A DNA stretch of 51,332 bases from assembly GCA_016744395.1 (NCBI GenBank), contig JADGEK010000020.1, positions 1 to 51,332 of the forward strand, read 5' to 3'. Below, piece after piece: positions 1-8,700 of this stretch (positions are counted from its first letter, which is position 1; every line of letters starts with the position of its first letter). The stretch is from Gammaproteobacteria bacterium (GTDB lineage Bacteria; Pseudomonadota; Gammaproteobacteria; GRL18). Under the pieces are notes generated by a model. That model was not told where the DNA came from and searched no databases. It worked only from the letters and a program-made list of their open reading frames with translations. The translations under genes were made by a program, and so were the position numbers.

Positions 1-1817
1 CTGCGTAACATTTCAGAACGAGTTGGATGGCGTAGCTTGCGCAGTGCCTTGGCTTCAATTTGGCGGATCCGTTCACGTGTCACATCAAACTGTTTGCCAA
101 CTTCTTCCAATGTGTGATCCGTATTCATATCAATACCAAAACGCATTCTCAGAACCTTGGATTCTCTTGCTGTCAAGCCTTCTAAAATATTTCGAGTTGC
201 ACCTTTCAGACCTGTTGTATTCGCTGTTTCAGAAGGTGATTGAATGTTTTGATCTTCAATGAAATCGCCCAAGTGCGAATCTTCATCATCACCGATAGGC
301 GTTTCCATTGAAATGGGTTCTTTAGCAATTTTAAGTACTTTGCGAACTTTATCTTCTGGCATTTCCATTTTTTCAGCCAATTCTTCAGGAGTCGCTTCAC
401 GACCTTTTTCCTGTAACAACTGCCTGGAAACACGGTTCAACTTATTAATGGTTTCAATCATGTGTACTGGTATACGAATCGTTCGAGCCTGGTCGGCAAT
501 AGAACGAGTAATTGCCTGACGAATCCACCAGGTCGCATAGGTTGAAAATTTATATCCACGACGGTATTCAAATTTATCAACCGCTTTCATAAGACCTATA
601 TTGCCTTCCTGAATGAGATCCAGGAATTGCAAACCACGGTTTGTATATTTTTTTGCGATAGAGATAACCAAACGTAAATTAGCTTCAACCATCTCTTTTT
701 TAGCACGGCGTGCTTTCGCTTCACCAATAGACATCTTTCGGTTGATGTCTTTTATGCCAGAAATGCTCATTCGACACTCAACACTGATAGCAACTAATTT
801 TCTTTGAGCTTTACGAATTTCGTCAGCATGTTCTTCAAGTACTGCTGAATAGCTACCACCTTTTTCAATGTGCATATCCAACCAATTTAGGTCAGTTTCA
901 TTGTATGGGAAGGAAGTAATGAATTCTTTTCTAGGCATATGTGCTTTTTCAACACAGGCTGTCAGAATAATTTTTTCATGCATACGTATGCGTTCAATTA
1001 AGGAACGTAGACCTAAGACCATGCGATCATTGAGCTTGTGAGTGCGCTTTAACTTCATGAAAGCATCAGCCATTTCTTCACGTAATTTTTTACACTTATC
1101 GCTGTCGTAGTCGTCTTTTTTTTCTGCGCATAACAACTTTTCATTCAAGTTGCGAATTAAAGCAAAATGTTCTTTAACCAGTTCCATATCGGGTCCGACT
1201 GGCTCATTATCTTCTTCATCGTCATCGTCATCTTTGTTATCATTTGGCGTTGAAGCAGGGTTGGCTAATAAATGGTCTTCGACATCTTCTTCATCAAGAA
1301 GGGCAAAGCCTGTACCACTTAATATATCAGTGATTTTTCGTTCTTCACGCTCTACTTTTTCATATTCAGTGAGTAATAAACTGATGGTTTCAGGATAAGA
1401 AGCTAAAGCACAGTGCATTTGCTTCATCCCTTCTTCAATTCGCTTGGCAATCTTAATTTCACCCTGACGAGTCAGTAGTTCAACAGAGCCCATCTCACGC
1501 ATATACATACGCACAGGATCGGTGGTACGACCAAATTCAGTATCCATTGAAGCAAGTGCAGCAGCGGCCTCTTCAACAGCATCATCATCAGTACTGTCTG
1601 TTGTTGAACCTTCAACAATAATATCGTCTGCGTCAGGAGCCACTTCCACGACCTTGATACCCATATCATTGATCATGGCAATGATATCTTCAATCTGTTC
1701 GGGTTCCAGAATATCGTTAGGCAGGTGGTCGTTTACTTCTGAATAAGTCAGATAACCTTGCTCTTTACCGCGAGCAATAAGAAGTTTTATTTTAGATTGT
1801 TGAGTATTTTGATCCAT
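1..1817 (-). CDS. rpoD: RNA polymerase sigma-70 factor RpoD (3' end cut by window edge)
   Basis: Housekeeping sigma factor that directs core RNA polymerase to -35/-10 promoters. I translated the minus strand from ATG 1817, which has an AAGAGG ribosome site just upstream. Visible in order: an N-terminal region 1.1; [13 protein letters not shown] of region 1.2; a non-conserved region with an acidic stretch (DDDDDEED); region 2 with [17 protein letters not shown] and [12 protein letters not shown]; and region 4.2 with [18 protein letters not shown]. The frame is open to base 3 and reads ...HPTRSEMLR, so only about five or six C-terminal residues (SFLDD in E. coli) are missing. It is the last gene of the rpsU-yqeY-dnaG-rpoD operon, 186 bp after dnaG, a gap that could hold an internal promoter. 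Identity is certain. Confidence 0.98.
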   Translation of the reverse strand, partial: MDQNTQQSKIKLLIARGKEQGYLTYSEVNDHLPNDILEPEQIEDIIAMINDMGIKVVEVAPDADDIIVEGSTTDSTDDDAVEEAAAALASMDTEFGRTTDPVRMYMREMGSVELLTRQGEIKIAKRIEEGMKQMHCALASYPETISLLLTEYEKVEREERKITDILSGTGFALLDEEDVEDHLLANPASTPNDNKDDDDDEEDNEPVGPDMELVKEHFALIRNLNEKLLCAEKKDDYDSDKCKKLREEMADAFMKLKRTHKLNDRMVLGLRSLIERIRMHEKIILTACVEKAHMPRKEFITSFPYNETDLNWLDMHIEKGGSYSAVLEEHADEIRKAQRKLVAISVECRMSISGIKDINRKMSIGEAKARRAKKEMVEANLRLVISIAKKYTNRGLQFLDLIQEGNIGLMKAVDKFEYRRGYKFSTYATWWIRQAITRSIADQARTIRIPVHMIETINKLNRVSRQLLQEKGREATPEELAEKMEMPEDKVRKVLKIAKEPISMETPIGDDEDSHLGDFIEDQNIQSPSETANTTGLKGATRNILEGLTARESKVLRMRFGIDMNTDHTLEEVGKQFDVTRERIRQIEAKALRKLRHPTRSEMLR

Positions 1818-2003
1818 AGACCTCTTGATCCGTAAAAAGTATCATTGCCTCATACTGAGTAAGAAAAGAGACAACAAAAAAATCCGCAAGATAACTTACC
1901 ATTTTAACATATTAAGCACTGTTCTGCGAGTCAGGTAAGTAAAAATTCAGTTAAATATTAATAAAAAGCACAACTTTCTTCACATAAAAAATTAAAAATA
2001 AGA

Positions 2004-3836
2004 TTATCCTGATTTTAAAATCAAAAGCAGTTGCAAATATTCACTTTTTTCCAACGTATTCAGCCCGTTTTGCAATTCCTTGCGTTGTAATTGTGTAAAA
2101 CGTTGTTGCTGGTTTTGCCGTGTCAATAATTGTAAAATCTCATTAAATTCACAGCGAATGGCTTGCTCATCTTTAATCAATAAAGGCTCAACTGCTAATC
2201 GCGAAAGAAATTGATGTTGTTCACTATTTTGCCAATTGGCCAGTATTCTTGCAGTTGTTAAATGGGGATCATTTTGAAGCAAATCAAGCAATTGCATAAA
2301 AATCCCCATATCAGCCACTTCTAATGATGCAAAACGACCAGGATCGCCTGCTTTTTCGGCCAGATGTGGATGTTGTAATAAATAAGTCATTGCTTTTTTG
2401 ACAGGTGATGGCCCATTCGGTGTATGTGAAAAAGATGCTTGCCCTGTATTGTTATTAAAGCTTTTACTTTTACCCTTGGCTGTAGATGCTCTTAAATCAG
2501 ACTTTATTCCCAGTAAAGGATATAAACTGCCCAAATCAATTTCAGCTAATTCTGATAAACGGGCAATCATTAAAGTTTGAAATGCCCCTTCTTGAATTTT
2601 CTCTAAATAAGGCTTACTCAGATCGATCAGCTTAGAACGACCATCAAGTGACTCCATATTCACTTGCTGCATCAAGTTATCAAAAAAGAACTCTGAAAAT
2701 GTCATGGCTTTGTCCATTTCAGCTTCAAAGCCTGCTTTTCCTTTTTGTCGAACGAGAGTATCTGGATCTTCACCATCAGGTAAAAACATAAAGCGAGCCT
2801 GTTTACCAGGTTTAATCGCAGGTAAAGCATTGTTCATAGCTCGCCATGCGGCATCTCTGCCAGCTCTATCACCATCAAAGCAGAAGAAAACATCATCACA
2901 AAGTCGAAATAATTTTTGTAAATGTTCGGCAGTGGTTGCTGTGCCTAAAGTTGCAACACTATAGTTCACATTAAATTGTGCCAGCGAAACAACGTCCATA
3001 TAGCCTTCAACAACCAGGATTCGTTCTATTTTACGTAATGCTTGTTTGAGTTCAAAAAGCCCATAAAGTTCCTGTCCTTTATGAAATAAATGAGTCTCAG
3101 GTGAATTAAGATATTTGGGCTTGCCATCACCTAAAATCCTGCCTCCAAAAGCAATGGTTCGTCCCCTTCTATCACGAATGGGAAACATCAATCGCTCTCT
3201 AAAGCGGTCATACCAGGGCGAACGGGATGAGGAAGAGTTTGATGACTTGTTACTGCCATCTTCATCACGCTTAATCAACATACCTGTATCAAATAGGGCC
3301 TGGATCTTTTTTTGATCACCCGCTCCGATAATATTGAGCACATTGTCCCAACCAGGAGGGGAAAAACCCAGACCAAATGTTTTTATGACTTCAGGGCTCA
3401 AACCACGTTGTTTTACATATTCCTGAACTTGTTGAGACTTTGGATGATGATTCAGCTGATGCTGATAATAATTTGACACTTGATCTAAGAGTTCAAATTG
3501 CTCTGGTGCTTGTTTTTGCGGTTCATTGTTATAAGCCACTTTAGGTACTTGCAAACCAGCCATTTGTGCCAGTTCTTCAATGGCCTCCACAAAACTCTGA
3601 TGTTCATATTCCATCAAAAATCGTATGGCGTCACCACTGGCACCACAACCAAAGCAATGATAAAACTGTTTGGGTTGACTGACACTAAACGAGGGTGTTT
3701 TTTCACCATGAAATGGACAACAGGCCATATGATTTCCGCCTGAACGTTTCAATGGCACACGAGAATCAATCAGCTCAACAATATCAGTGTAGGCCAACAC
3801 TTCATCAATGAATTCTCTGGGAATTGTACCAGCCAT
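2004..3836 (-). CDS. dnaG: DNA primase DnaG
   Basis: Synthesises RNA primers at the replication fork. The 610-residue product has the family's usual length and order. The N-terminal CHC2 zinc-binding domain has ligands C40, H43, C61 and C64 (CPFHGEKTPSF and CFGCGASGDA). The central catalytic core carries the TOPRIM motif VVEGYMDVV and the acidic FDGDRAGRDA. The C-terminal part fits the DnaB-helicase-binding domain, with a poorly conserved Ser/Asn-rich linker before it. ATG 3836 is preceded by AAAGG. It lies between yqeY and rpoD in the macromolecular synthesis operon, but a 242-bp gap separates it from yqeY and contains a terminator-like hairpin (3982-4002), so dnaG-rpoD may be partly transcribed on their own. 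Confidence 0.98.
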   Translation of the reverse strand: MAGTIPREFIDEVLAYTDIVELIDSRVPLKRSGGNHMACCPFHGEKTPSFSVSQPKQFYHCFGCGASGDAIRFLMEYEHQSFVEAIEELAQMAGLQVPKVAYNNEPQKQAPEQFELLDQVSNYYQHQLNHHPKSQQVQEYVKQRGLSPEVIKTFGLGFSPPGWDNVLNIIGAGDQKKIQALFDTGMLIKRDEDGSNKSSNSSSSRSPWYDRFRERLMFPIRDRRGRTIAFGGRILGDGKPKYLNSPETHLFHKGQELYGLFELKQALRKIERILVVEGYMDVVSLAQFNVNYSVATLGTATTAEHLQKLFRLCDDVFFCFDGDRAGRDAAWRAMNNALPAIKPGKQARFMFLPDGEDPDTLVRQKGKAGFEAEMDKAMTFSEFFFDNLMQQVNMESLDGRSKLIDLSKPYLEKIQEGAFQTLMIARLSELAEIDLGSLYPLLGIKSDLRASTAKGKSKSFNNNTGQASFSHTPNGPSPVKKAMTYLLQHPHLAEKAGDPGRFASLEVADMGIFMQLLDLLQNDPHLTTARILANWQNSEQHQFLSRLAVEPLLIKDEQAIRCEFNEILQLLTRQNQQQRFTQLQRKELQNGLNTLEKSEYLQLLLILKSG

Positions 3837-3889
3837 AAAGAACCTTTAGCTTATAAAAAATGAACGACAGCTTATTAAATGACTTTCAG

Positions 3890-3910
3890 ATGAATAACAG
3901 AGTTATTCAT
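3890..3910. repeat. 9-bp perfect inverted repeat upstream of dnaG
   Basis: ATGAATAAC and GTTATTCAT are exact reverse complements separated by AGA, 54-74 bp before the dnaG start. There is no T run on the minus strand, so it is not a terminator for the operon. It could be an operator or a leader hairpin. No known site is recognised. Confidence 0.4.
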
Positions 3911-3981
3911 TTTAAAAAAATTCGATGAAATACGACTAATTGAAACGAGGTAAAACGAGGTGAAGCTTGTATGCTCTAAAG

Positions 3982-4002
3982 AAAAAAGGCATTAATTGCC
4001 TT
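3982..4002 (-). terminator. Terminator-like hairpin between yqeY and dnaG
   Basis: On the minus strand AAGGCA pairs with TGCCTT around a 5-nt ATTAA loop (3986-4002), followed by a short T run (down to 3982). The stem is only 6 bp, so termination would be partial. It could lower read-through from rpsU-yqeY into dnaG-rpoD, as an attenuating terminator does in the E. coli operon. Confidence 0.5.
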
Positions 4003-4078
4003 AGTCCAGGTTAAAGCCATTATTCTAAGCAGTCTTGATAGCTTCTTATCTTAAGTTTTATTTATCAAAAAAGGCTTA

Positions 4079-4528
4079 TTAAGACAGCTTTTGTTTGATA
4101 AGACTACTGACTTGTGACATATCGCCTCGCCCCTGAACTTGAGGTTTGAGCAATCCCATCACTTTTCCCATATCTTTCATTGATTGAGCCCCCGTCGAGT
4201 TGATGGCTTCTTCAATCAGCTGGGCAATTTCAGTTTCGGTTAATGCAACGGGAAGATATTCCTGGAGTATGCCCATCTCCATTTCTTCTTTTTCAGCCAG
4301 ATCGATACGATCGGCATCACGAAACTGTTGGGCAGAGTCCCGTCGCTGTTTAACCAGCTTGTCAAATATCGCCAGTATCTGGGTATCATCAAGCTCAATT
4401 TGTTCATCAATTTCACGCTGTTTAACAACGGCTATTGTGCCACGAATCACAAGCAAACGATCTTTGTCTTTAGATCGCATGGCATTTTTCATATCGTCCT
4501 GAAGACGAGATTTTAGACTCTGGCTCAT
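4079..4528 (-). CDS. yqeY: GatB/YqeY domain protein
   Basis: Small helical protein of the YqeY family, related to the tail domain of amidotransferase subunit GatB. Its exact cellular role is unsettled, and a tRNA-related activity is suspected from the homology. The product is 149 residues from ATG 4528 (MSQSLKSRLQDDMKNAMRSK), matching the usual family length; a longer frame begins at a TTG at 4555 but adds a poorly conserved tail. The C-terminal region KDMGKVMGLLKPQVQGRGD is typical. It sits between rpsU and dnaG, a frequent arrangement outside the enterobacteria. The ribosome site before ATG 4528 is weak (GTGAG). Confidence 0.93.
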   Translation of the reverse strand: MSQSLKSRLQDDMKNAMRSKDKDRLLVIRGTIAVVKQREIDEQIELDDTQILAIFDKLVKQRRDSAQQFRDADRIDLAEKEEMEMGILQEYLPVALTETEIAQLIEEAINSTGAQSMKDMGKVMGLLKPQVQGRGDMSQVSSLIKQKLS

Positions 4529-4571
4529 ACTTGATAGCTCACATTCTTCAGTCAATAGCTGTTTGGCGAAA

Positions 4572-4609
4572 TTTAAAACACTGTTTTAAAGCTATTTTTT
4601 TAAAACAGT
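4572..4609 (-). promoter_or_regulatory. Alternative hairpins between rpsU and yqeY
   Basis: On the minus strand three related arms follow each other: ACTGTTTTAAA (4609-4599), TTTAAAACAGT (4590-4580) and TGTTTTAAA (ending at 4572). The middle arm pairs perfectly with the first (11 bp, 8-nt loop) or with the third (9 bp, 1-nt centre), so the two hairpins are mutually exclusive. Only short T runs follow. It may be an attenuator or an RNA processing signal after rpsU. Confidence 0.5.
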
Positions 4610-4610
4610 T

Positions 4611-4637
4611 GAAACAAGGCGTGCCTTGTCTCTACTA
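4611..4637. repeat. GTAGAGAC-type palindrome, copy 1 (after rpsU)
   Basis: On the minus strand the element begins inside the rpsU stop codon: GTAGAGACAAGGC, then AC or CA at the centre, then GCCTTGTTTC. ACAAGGC/GCCTTGT form a perfect 7-bp stem. It shares its outer GAGAC half and layout with the elements at 10258 and 14901 but has the inner pair AAGGC/GCCTT instead of GTTGC/GCAAC. Confidence 0.6.
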
Positions 4638-4850
4638 GTACATACGCTTACGGCGACCAATATCACGAGACTGCTTCTTCTGCCAGCGTTTAACAGCTGC
4701 TGCAGCTTTACGTTTACGAACAGCAGTAGGCTTTTCATAATGTTCACGACGGCGAACTTCTGATAAAACGCCTGCTTTTTCACAAGAACGTTTGAAACGA
4801 CGTAATGCAACGTCAAATGGCTCGTTTTCTTTAATCTTAACCGATGGCAT
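4635..4850 (-). CDS. rpsU: 30S ribosomal protein bS21
   Basis: Small basic ribosomal protein of the 30S platform, involved in translation initiation. The 71-residue sequence [19 protein letters not shown]...[10 protein letters not shown] is nearly identical in layout to E. coli S21, with the long Arg/Lys/Ala-rich C-terminal half. ATG 4850 is preceded by TAGGAG, a strong ribosome site. It is the first gene of the macromolecular synthesis operon and is divergent from tsaD. Its 3' end is followed at once by a palindrome overlapping the stop codon and then by two overlapping hairpins, so the transcript is probably processed or partly terminated there. Confidence 0.98.
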   Translation of the reverse strand: MPSVKIKENEPFDVALRRFKRSCEKAGVLSEVRRREHYEKPTAVRKRKAAAAVKRWQKKQSRDIGRRKRMY

Positions 4851-4993
4851 GTAGACTCCTAGCTCCTACCAAAATAAAAATTGCTCAATCTTCTATAATC
4901 TGACCGAGAACGCAGAGACGGGATCATACTCTTACCAGAGAATAAATGCAAAAGATCTTTCTTTTTTTATTCTCTTCAGAGATACAATTTCAC

Positions 4994-5022
4994 TTGAAAG
5001 CACTTTGGTTTGAGTAGACAAT
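4994..5022 (+). promoter_or_regulatory. Possible tsaD promoter
   Basis: TTGAAA (4994-4999), a 17-bp spacer and GACAAT (5017-5022) resemble a sigma-70 promoter. The start point would fall at about the tsaD ATG (5029), giving a leaderless or nearly leaderless message. This agrees with the absence of a ribosome site before tsaD. Confidence 0.35.
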
Positions 5023-5028
5023 ACCTCT

Positions 5029-6051
5029 ATGAAAGTATTAGGTATTGAAACATCCTGTGATGAGACAGGTATTGCGATTTATGATAGTGAACAGGGCTTG
5101 CTCGCTGAAGCACTTTATAGTCAAATCGCATTGCACGCCGAGTATGGTGGTGTTGTGCCGGAACTGGCCTCCAGAGATCATGTTCAACGTATTATTCCAT
5201 TAATCGATCAAGTCATGACGCAGGCAAATTGTCAGGCGACTGATATTGATGGTATTGCCTACACATCAGGACCAGGTTTGATGGGTGCTTTGATGGTCGG
5301 TGCTGCCGTTGGCCGTTCATTGGCCTGGACGTGGAAATGTCCCAGTATTGGCGTTCATCATATGGAAGGCCATTTATTGGCCCCAATGTTAGAAGACAAT
5401 ACGCCTGAATTTCCTTTTCTCGCGTTATTGGTCTCTGGAGGACATACTTTACTGGTCGATGTTGCTGGTATTGGCCAATATACAATTATTGGCGAATCTC
5501 TGGATGATGCTGTGGGTGAGGCCTTTGACAAAACGGCTAAAATGCTGGGGCTGGGTTATCCTGGCGGTCCGATTATTTCTAAGTTGGCCCTTAAGGGAAA
5601 AACCGATCGATATCAATTTCCTCGTCCTATGGTCAACCGACCGGGTCTGGATATGAGTTTCAGTGGCTTAAAGACTTTTGTATTAAATACCTGGGCGGAA
5701 TCTGATAAGTCCGAGCAAACCAAAGCCGATGTTGCCTACGCATTTCAGGAGGCTGTTGTTGATACCTTGGCCATAAAGTGCAAACGCGCGCTCAAAGAAA
5801 CAGCTCATCAACGCCTGGTCATTGCTGGCGGTGTAAGTGCCAATACCCGTCTTCGTTCACGGCTGACAGGGTTAGCAAAAACCACTAATTTAAATGTCTT
5901 TTACCCCAAACATCAGTTTTGTACAGATAATGGTGCCATGATTGCTTATGCAGGTTTGCAACGATTATCAGCAGGAGAACATGATGGTGATGGATTTTTT
6001 ACTACTCCCCGCTGGCCTCTGGGGGATTTAAACAAGCCTGGAACTAACTAG
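5029..6051 (+). CDS. tsaD: tRNA N6-threonylcarbamoyladenosine transferase TsaD
   Basis: Catalytic subunit that transfers the threonylcarbamoyl group to A37 of ANN-decoding tRNAs, working with TsaB and TsaE. The 340 residues have the usual length. The ASKHA-fold ATPase start [14 protein letters not shown], the metal-binding HMEGH (H111 and H115) and the late motif [13 protein letters not shown] are present. It is divergent from rpsU and convergent with plsY, the standard gammaproteobacterial neighbourhood. No Shine-Dalgarno sequence precedes the ATG. Older name gcp/ygjD. Confidence 0.98.
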   Translation: MKVLGIETSCDETGIAIYDSEQGLLAEALYSQIALHAEYGGVVPELASRDHVQRIIPLIDQVMTQANCQATDIDGIAYTSGPGLMGALMVGAAVGRSLAWTWKCPSIGVHHMEGHLLAPMLEDNTPEFPFLALLVSGGHTLLVDVAGIGQYTIIGESLDDAVGEAFDKTAKMLGLGYPGGPIISKLALKGKTDRYQFPRPMVNRPGLDMSFSGLKTFVLNTWAESDKSEQTKADVAYAFQEAVVDTLAIKCKRALKETAHQRLVIAGGVSANTRLRSRLTGLAKTTNLNVFYPKHQFCTDNGAMIAYAGLQRLSAGEHDGDGFFTTPRWPLGDLNKPGTN

Positions 6052-6095
6052 CCCTCAACTCATAAATTAAGGCACTAAAAAAACTCAGCAACGGC

Positions 6096-6701
6096 TTATT
6101 TTTCAGTCCCTTCCAACATTCGTTGTATATTACTGCGGTGTCTCCAGATAAGTAACATTGAAATGAAGACAGCCATAATGATCAAGATATTTGAGCCGTT
6201 CAGCCACCAAAAATAGATGGGAGCCAGCGCAGCACTGACTAATGCTGACATAGAAGATATTTTCAAGCCATAAGCCACTGCTAACCAGGTCACTAGCATT
6301 GCAAGCGCAACAGGCCAACAGACGCCCGCTATCGCACCAAAGGCCGTAGCAACGCCCTTGCCTCCTTTGAAACCAAAAAAGACAGGGTAGAGATGTCCCA
6401 AAAATGCCGCACTGGCCACCAAAGCTAAAGTAAAGTCATCACTATTGAGAGCCATAGCCAATAGCACAGGCAACAAACCTTTCAACATATCACCCACTAA
6501 GGTAATAGCAGCTGCTTTTTTCCCGCCAATGCGCAAGACATTCGTCGCACCAGGATTATTTGAACCTTCTGTTCTTGGATCAGGCAAGCCCATCACTTTA
6601 CAAGTAATAATGGCAGCAGAAATAGAGCCGAAGAGATAGGCAACAAGAGTCAACACAAGGGTTGTAAGAGTAAATGATATAGGTTCGATTGGCACGTGCA
6701 A
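6096..6701 (-). CDS. plsY: Glycerol-3-phosphate acyltransferase PlsY
   Basis: Inner-membrane enzyme that uses acyl-phosphate (made by PlsX) to acylate sn-glycerol-3-phosphate, the first step of phospholipid synthesis. The roughly 200-residue protein has about five membrane segments and the family signatures YLFGSIS, SNNPGATNVLRIGGK and FGFKGGKGVATAFG. The start is uncertain: the frame opens at a TTG (6701), and an in-frame GTG lies at 6695; neither has a good ribosome site and there is no Met before the first membrane segment. It is convergent with tsaD. In E. coli its other neighbour is folB; here a stress-gene block separates them. Confidence 0.95.
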   Translation of the reverse strand: MHVPIEPISFTLTTLVLTLVAYLFGSISAAIITCKVMGLPDPRTEGSNNPGATNVLRIGGKKAAAITLVGDMLKGLLPVLLAMALNSDDFTLALVASAAFLGHLYPVFFGFKGGKGVATAFGAIAGVCWPVALAMLVTWLAVAYGLKISSMSALVSAALAPIYFWWLNGSNILIIMAVFISMLLIWRHRSNIQRMLEGTEK

Positions 6702-6758
6702 TGGTCTGTGTTAGTTAATAAGCCTACTATTATACAGGATTTTTTCACTGATGTTGTG

Positions 6759-6772
6759 TTGACATTTATCAA
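6759..6772. promoter_or_regulatory. FNR/Dnr-like site or -35 element upstream of the SOR-like gene
   Basis: TTGACATTTATCAA matches the FNR/Dnr palindrome TTGAT-N4-ATCAA at 9 of 10 defined positions. Its first six bases are also a perfect -35 hexamer TTGACA, but no good -10 lies 16-18 bp downstream. The centre is about 103 bp before the SOR-like start codon. The presence of a similar site before nnrS favours a shared regulator. Confidence 0.4.
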
Positions 6773-6868
6773 TAAAAATTTTAACTTCTATAGGCAGTGC
6801 TTTTTAACATCAGAAATACTGCTAAAAAATAATTCTCCTCGGTATGGAAAATAAGGAAGGAATAAAAC

Positions 6869-7312
6869 ATGTCCAAAACAAATACATCACTCGACTCTAA
6901 TGCTCATTCTCGCCGTTCATTTTTAAAGGGCGCACTCTCCAGCGCTGCCGTAGCAACAGTAGCCACAAGCACTTCAAATGTCTTTGCGTCTGGACAGGCT
7001 TCAATGGCGGGTATCGTTTACACTAAAGAAAATCCTGGCAAATGGGCCAAGAAAGTGGGGGGACATTTACCGGAAATCGCTATTGATGGCACCAAAGTAA
7101 CCGTCATGACGGATCATGGTATGTCCGCTAAACATTTTATTGTTCGCCACACACTGGTTTCTAAGGATGGGGAAGTCATCGGTGAAAAAACCTTCACTCC
7201 AGAAGATGACGCTGAGTCCAGCTACACTTTACCTGCAGGTTACAAGGGAAAGTTATACGCAACCAGTTTTTGTAACAAACATGACTTCTGGCTAGCAGAA
7301 ACTAAAGTCTAA
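6869..7312 (+). CDS. Tat-exported superoxide reductase-like (class II SORL/desulfoferrodoxin family) protein
   Basis: Probable periplasmic iron protein of the superoxide reductase fold. A twin-arginine signal lies at residues 12-40 (SRRSFLKG, then an Ala/Thr-rich stretch). The mature part carries all five iron ligands of the family centre: H66 in GHLPEI, H83 and H89 in HGMSAKH (spacing 6, as in known enzymes), and C135/H138 in CNKH. The usual Glu-Lys before the first ligand (EKH) is replaced by Gly-Gly, so the sixth ligand and catalytic lysine are missing; activity as a superoxide reductase is inferred. An AAGGAAGG ribosome site precedes ATG 6869. It stands alone on the plus strand, convergent with nnrS, with an FNR/Dnr-like site upstream. 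Confidence 0.8.
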   Translation: MSKTNTSLDSNAHSRRSFLKGALSSAAVATVATSTSNVFASGQASMAGIVYTKENPGKWAKKVGGHLPEIAIDGTKVTVMTDHGMSAKHFIVRHTLVSKDGEVIGEKTFTPEDDAESSYTLPAGYKGKLYATSFCNKHDFWLAETKV

Positions 7313-7325
7313 TCTAAGCAGTACT

Positions 7326-7353
7326 CTACGGGGCTCTTGATGAGGTCCCGTAG
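7326..7353. terminator. Hairpin between the SOR-like gene and nnrS
   Basis: CTACGGG pairs with CCCGTAG, with an inner CTC/GAG stem around TTGAT. It lies 14 bp after the SOR-like stop codon and between convergent genes. There is no T run on either strand, so it may protect mRNA ends rather than terminate by itself. Confidence 0.4.
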
Positions 7354-7382
7354 TCTCAACGAAGCAATCACCTGATAGTGAA

Positions 7383-8564
7383 TTAACCATCCCTGCCATC
7401 CACTCTGGGCTGAGTGAGCACTGGCGTATATACAATTGCAAAAAAGATAAAGGCAACACTCCAAAGCACTGCTGAAATTTCAATCCAAAGAACATAGTGT
7501 GCCATGGAAAATAATGGCAAGATAACTCGAATCACTGTTGCCAGAGACAGTAAATAAAACCCAATTACTGCAAATTTTGAAGGCAGCATTTCACGGCCAG
7601 TATGCCCAAGAGAAACACGCGCCATCATTCCATAGGTCGTAATACCGATAACACCAACTGTCCAGGCATGAATGGCTAAATTATTAGCAACCCAATCAAA
7701 GCCAACCATAACTTTCAATGCAAAGCCAATGAGAAACCATAAATACCCCGCATAAAGTACCCATAAGATTGGCGTGTTCAGCACGGGTTTAGAAAACCAG
7801 GGGGAGACTCGCATAAGATGAGCCACCAGAAGCACGCCTGATAAAAGAGAAATGATTACACCATTCAAAGCCAGTACATCAGCTAATGCCAACAAAGCTA
7901 AGGTGATTAACAGGACTTTTTCTAACAAGGGACGCTCAACGACCTGAGTCCCTGGAACCACAACTCGGGTAAAGAAAGGCATAACTCGACCTGTCAGCAC
8001 CTGAATAATTAGCAGTACGCTGTAGAGCGCCACTAAATTGCCTTTTGCCACACCTGTTGCCATCAGTCCCAAATGCTGACTTTGTACCAGGATATCACCC
8101 ACTAAAAAAAGGCCGATGATAGCAATCATAATAAAATTATTGCTTTGTTTTGCTTTAAGAATCGGGTGTGCAACGGCCAGGGTTAAAAAGAAAAAGAAAG
8201 ACACATCCACTAGCGCGATAGCCACTCCTGGAACAGGAGCAAAAGGTAAAATTCGTGCTAAAAGCCAGATTCCAGCCAAAATGGCCAGAGGTGTTTTGCT
8301 GATGGTGTCAACATTCGTCCAGTTTTTAATGGCGGTAAGCAAAAAACCCGCAATCACTGCAGCCGCATAACCAAATAGCATTTCATGGCTGTGCCAATCA
8401 ATAAAACCATAATAGCTCGTCAGTTTAATAACATTAGAATAGGACAGCACCCAAATCCCCATTAAAACAATGGCAGATAAAGCGGCAAGAAGAAAAAAAG
8501 GACGAAAGCCTAAATTAAACAGCGCAAACGATTTCTTTGGCTGCTCATCGATTTGTATAAACAC
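7383..8564 (-). CDS. nnrS: NnrS family membrane protein
   Basis: Polytopic inner-membrane protein of the NnrS family, reported to bind haem and copper and to relieve nitric oxide/nitrosative stress. The 393 residues are almost entirely hydrophobic, with about 12 membrane segments and the family start FNLGFRPFFLLAA, then DWHSHEMLFGY (H58, H60) and the later TGRVMPFFTR. The start is GTG 8564 with GGGGA five bases upstream; an ATG two bases further upstream is out of frame. A strong FNR/Dnr-like site with a correctly spaced -10 lies upstream, as expected for a gene induced by low oxygen or NO. It follows sirB2 on the same strand. Confidence 0.93.
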   Translation of the reverse strand: MFIQIDEQPKKSFALFNLGFRPFFLLAALSAIVLMGIWVLSYSNVIKLTSYYGFIDWHSHEMLFGYAAAVIAGFLLTAIKNWTNVDTISKTPLAILAGIWLLARILPFAPVPGVAIALVDVSFFFFLTLAVAHPILKAKQSNNFIMIAIIGLFLVGDILVQSQHLGLMATGVAKGNLVALYSVLLIIQVLTGRVMPFFTRVVVPGTQVVERPLLEKVLLITLALLALADVLALNGVIISLLSGVLLVAHLMRVSPWFSKPVLNTPILWVLYAGYLWFLIGFALKVMVGFDWVANNLAIHAWTVGVIGITTYGMMARVSLGHTGREMLPSKFAVIGFYLLSLATVIRVILPLFSMAHYVLWIEISAVLWSVAFIFFAIVYTPVLTQPRVDGRDG

Positions 8565-8593
8565 ATGGTTCCCCGATAAAAATTTAAGTTGCT

Positions 8594-8635
8594 ATTAGAG
8601 CAATTTTAAAGCCACTGATGAATGATTAAGATCAA
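8594..8635 (-). promoter_or_regulatory. FNR/Dnr-type class II promoter of nnrS
   Basis: On the minus strand TTGATCTTAATCAT (8635-8622) matches TTGAT-N4-ATCAA at 9 of 10 positions. After exactly 22 bp comes TCTAAT (8599-8594), a 5/6 match to the -10 consensus. This is the geometry of a class II FNR promoter centred at -41.5, with a predicted start near 8587, about 22 bp before the nnrS GTG. The activator could be FNR or an NO-sensing Dnr/NnrR-type protein. Confidence 0.65.
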
Positions 8636-8700
8636 GATGAAAATTTTCTCTGACCAAAAGCTGCCCATTAGAGTCTCAGAAAGTGCTGCTTGAAAAATAA

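Noticed and set aside
1150-1398. Ser-rich frame antisense to rpoD
   Set aside because: It reflects the acidic Asp/Glu stretch of RpoD read backwards.
7326-7353. Rho-independent terminator between the SOR-like gene and nnrS
   Set aside because: The stem is good but no T run follows on either strand, so it is listed only as a hairpin of uncertain role.
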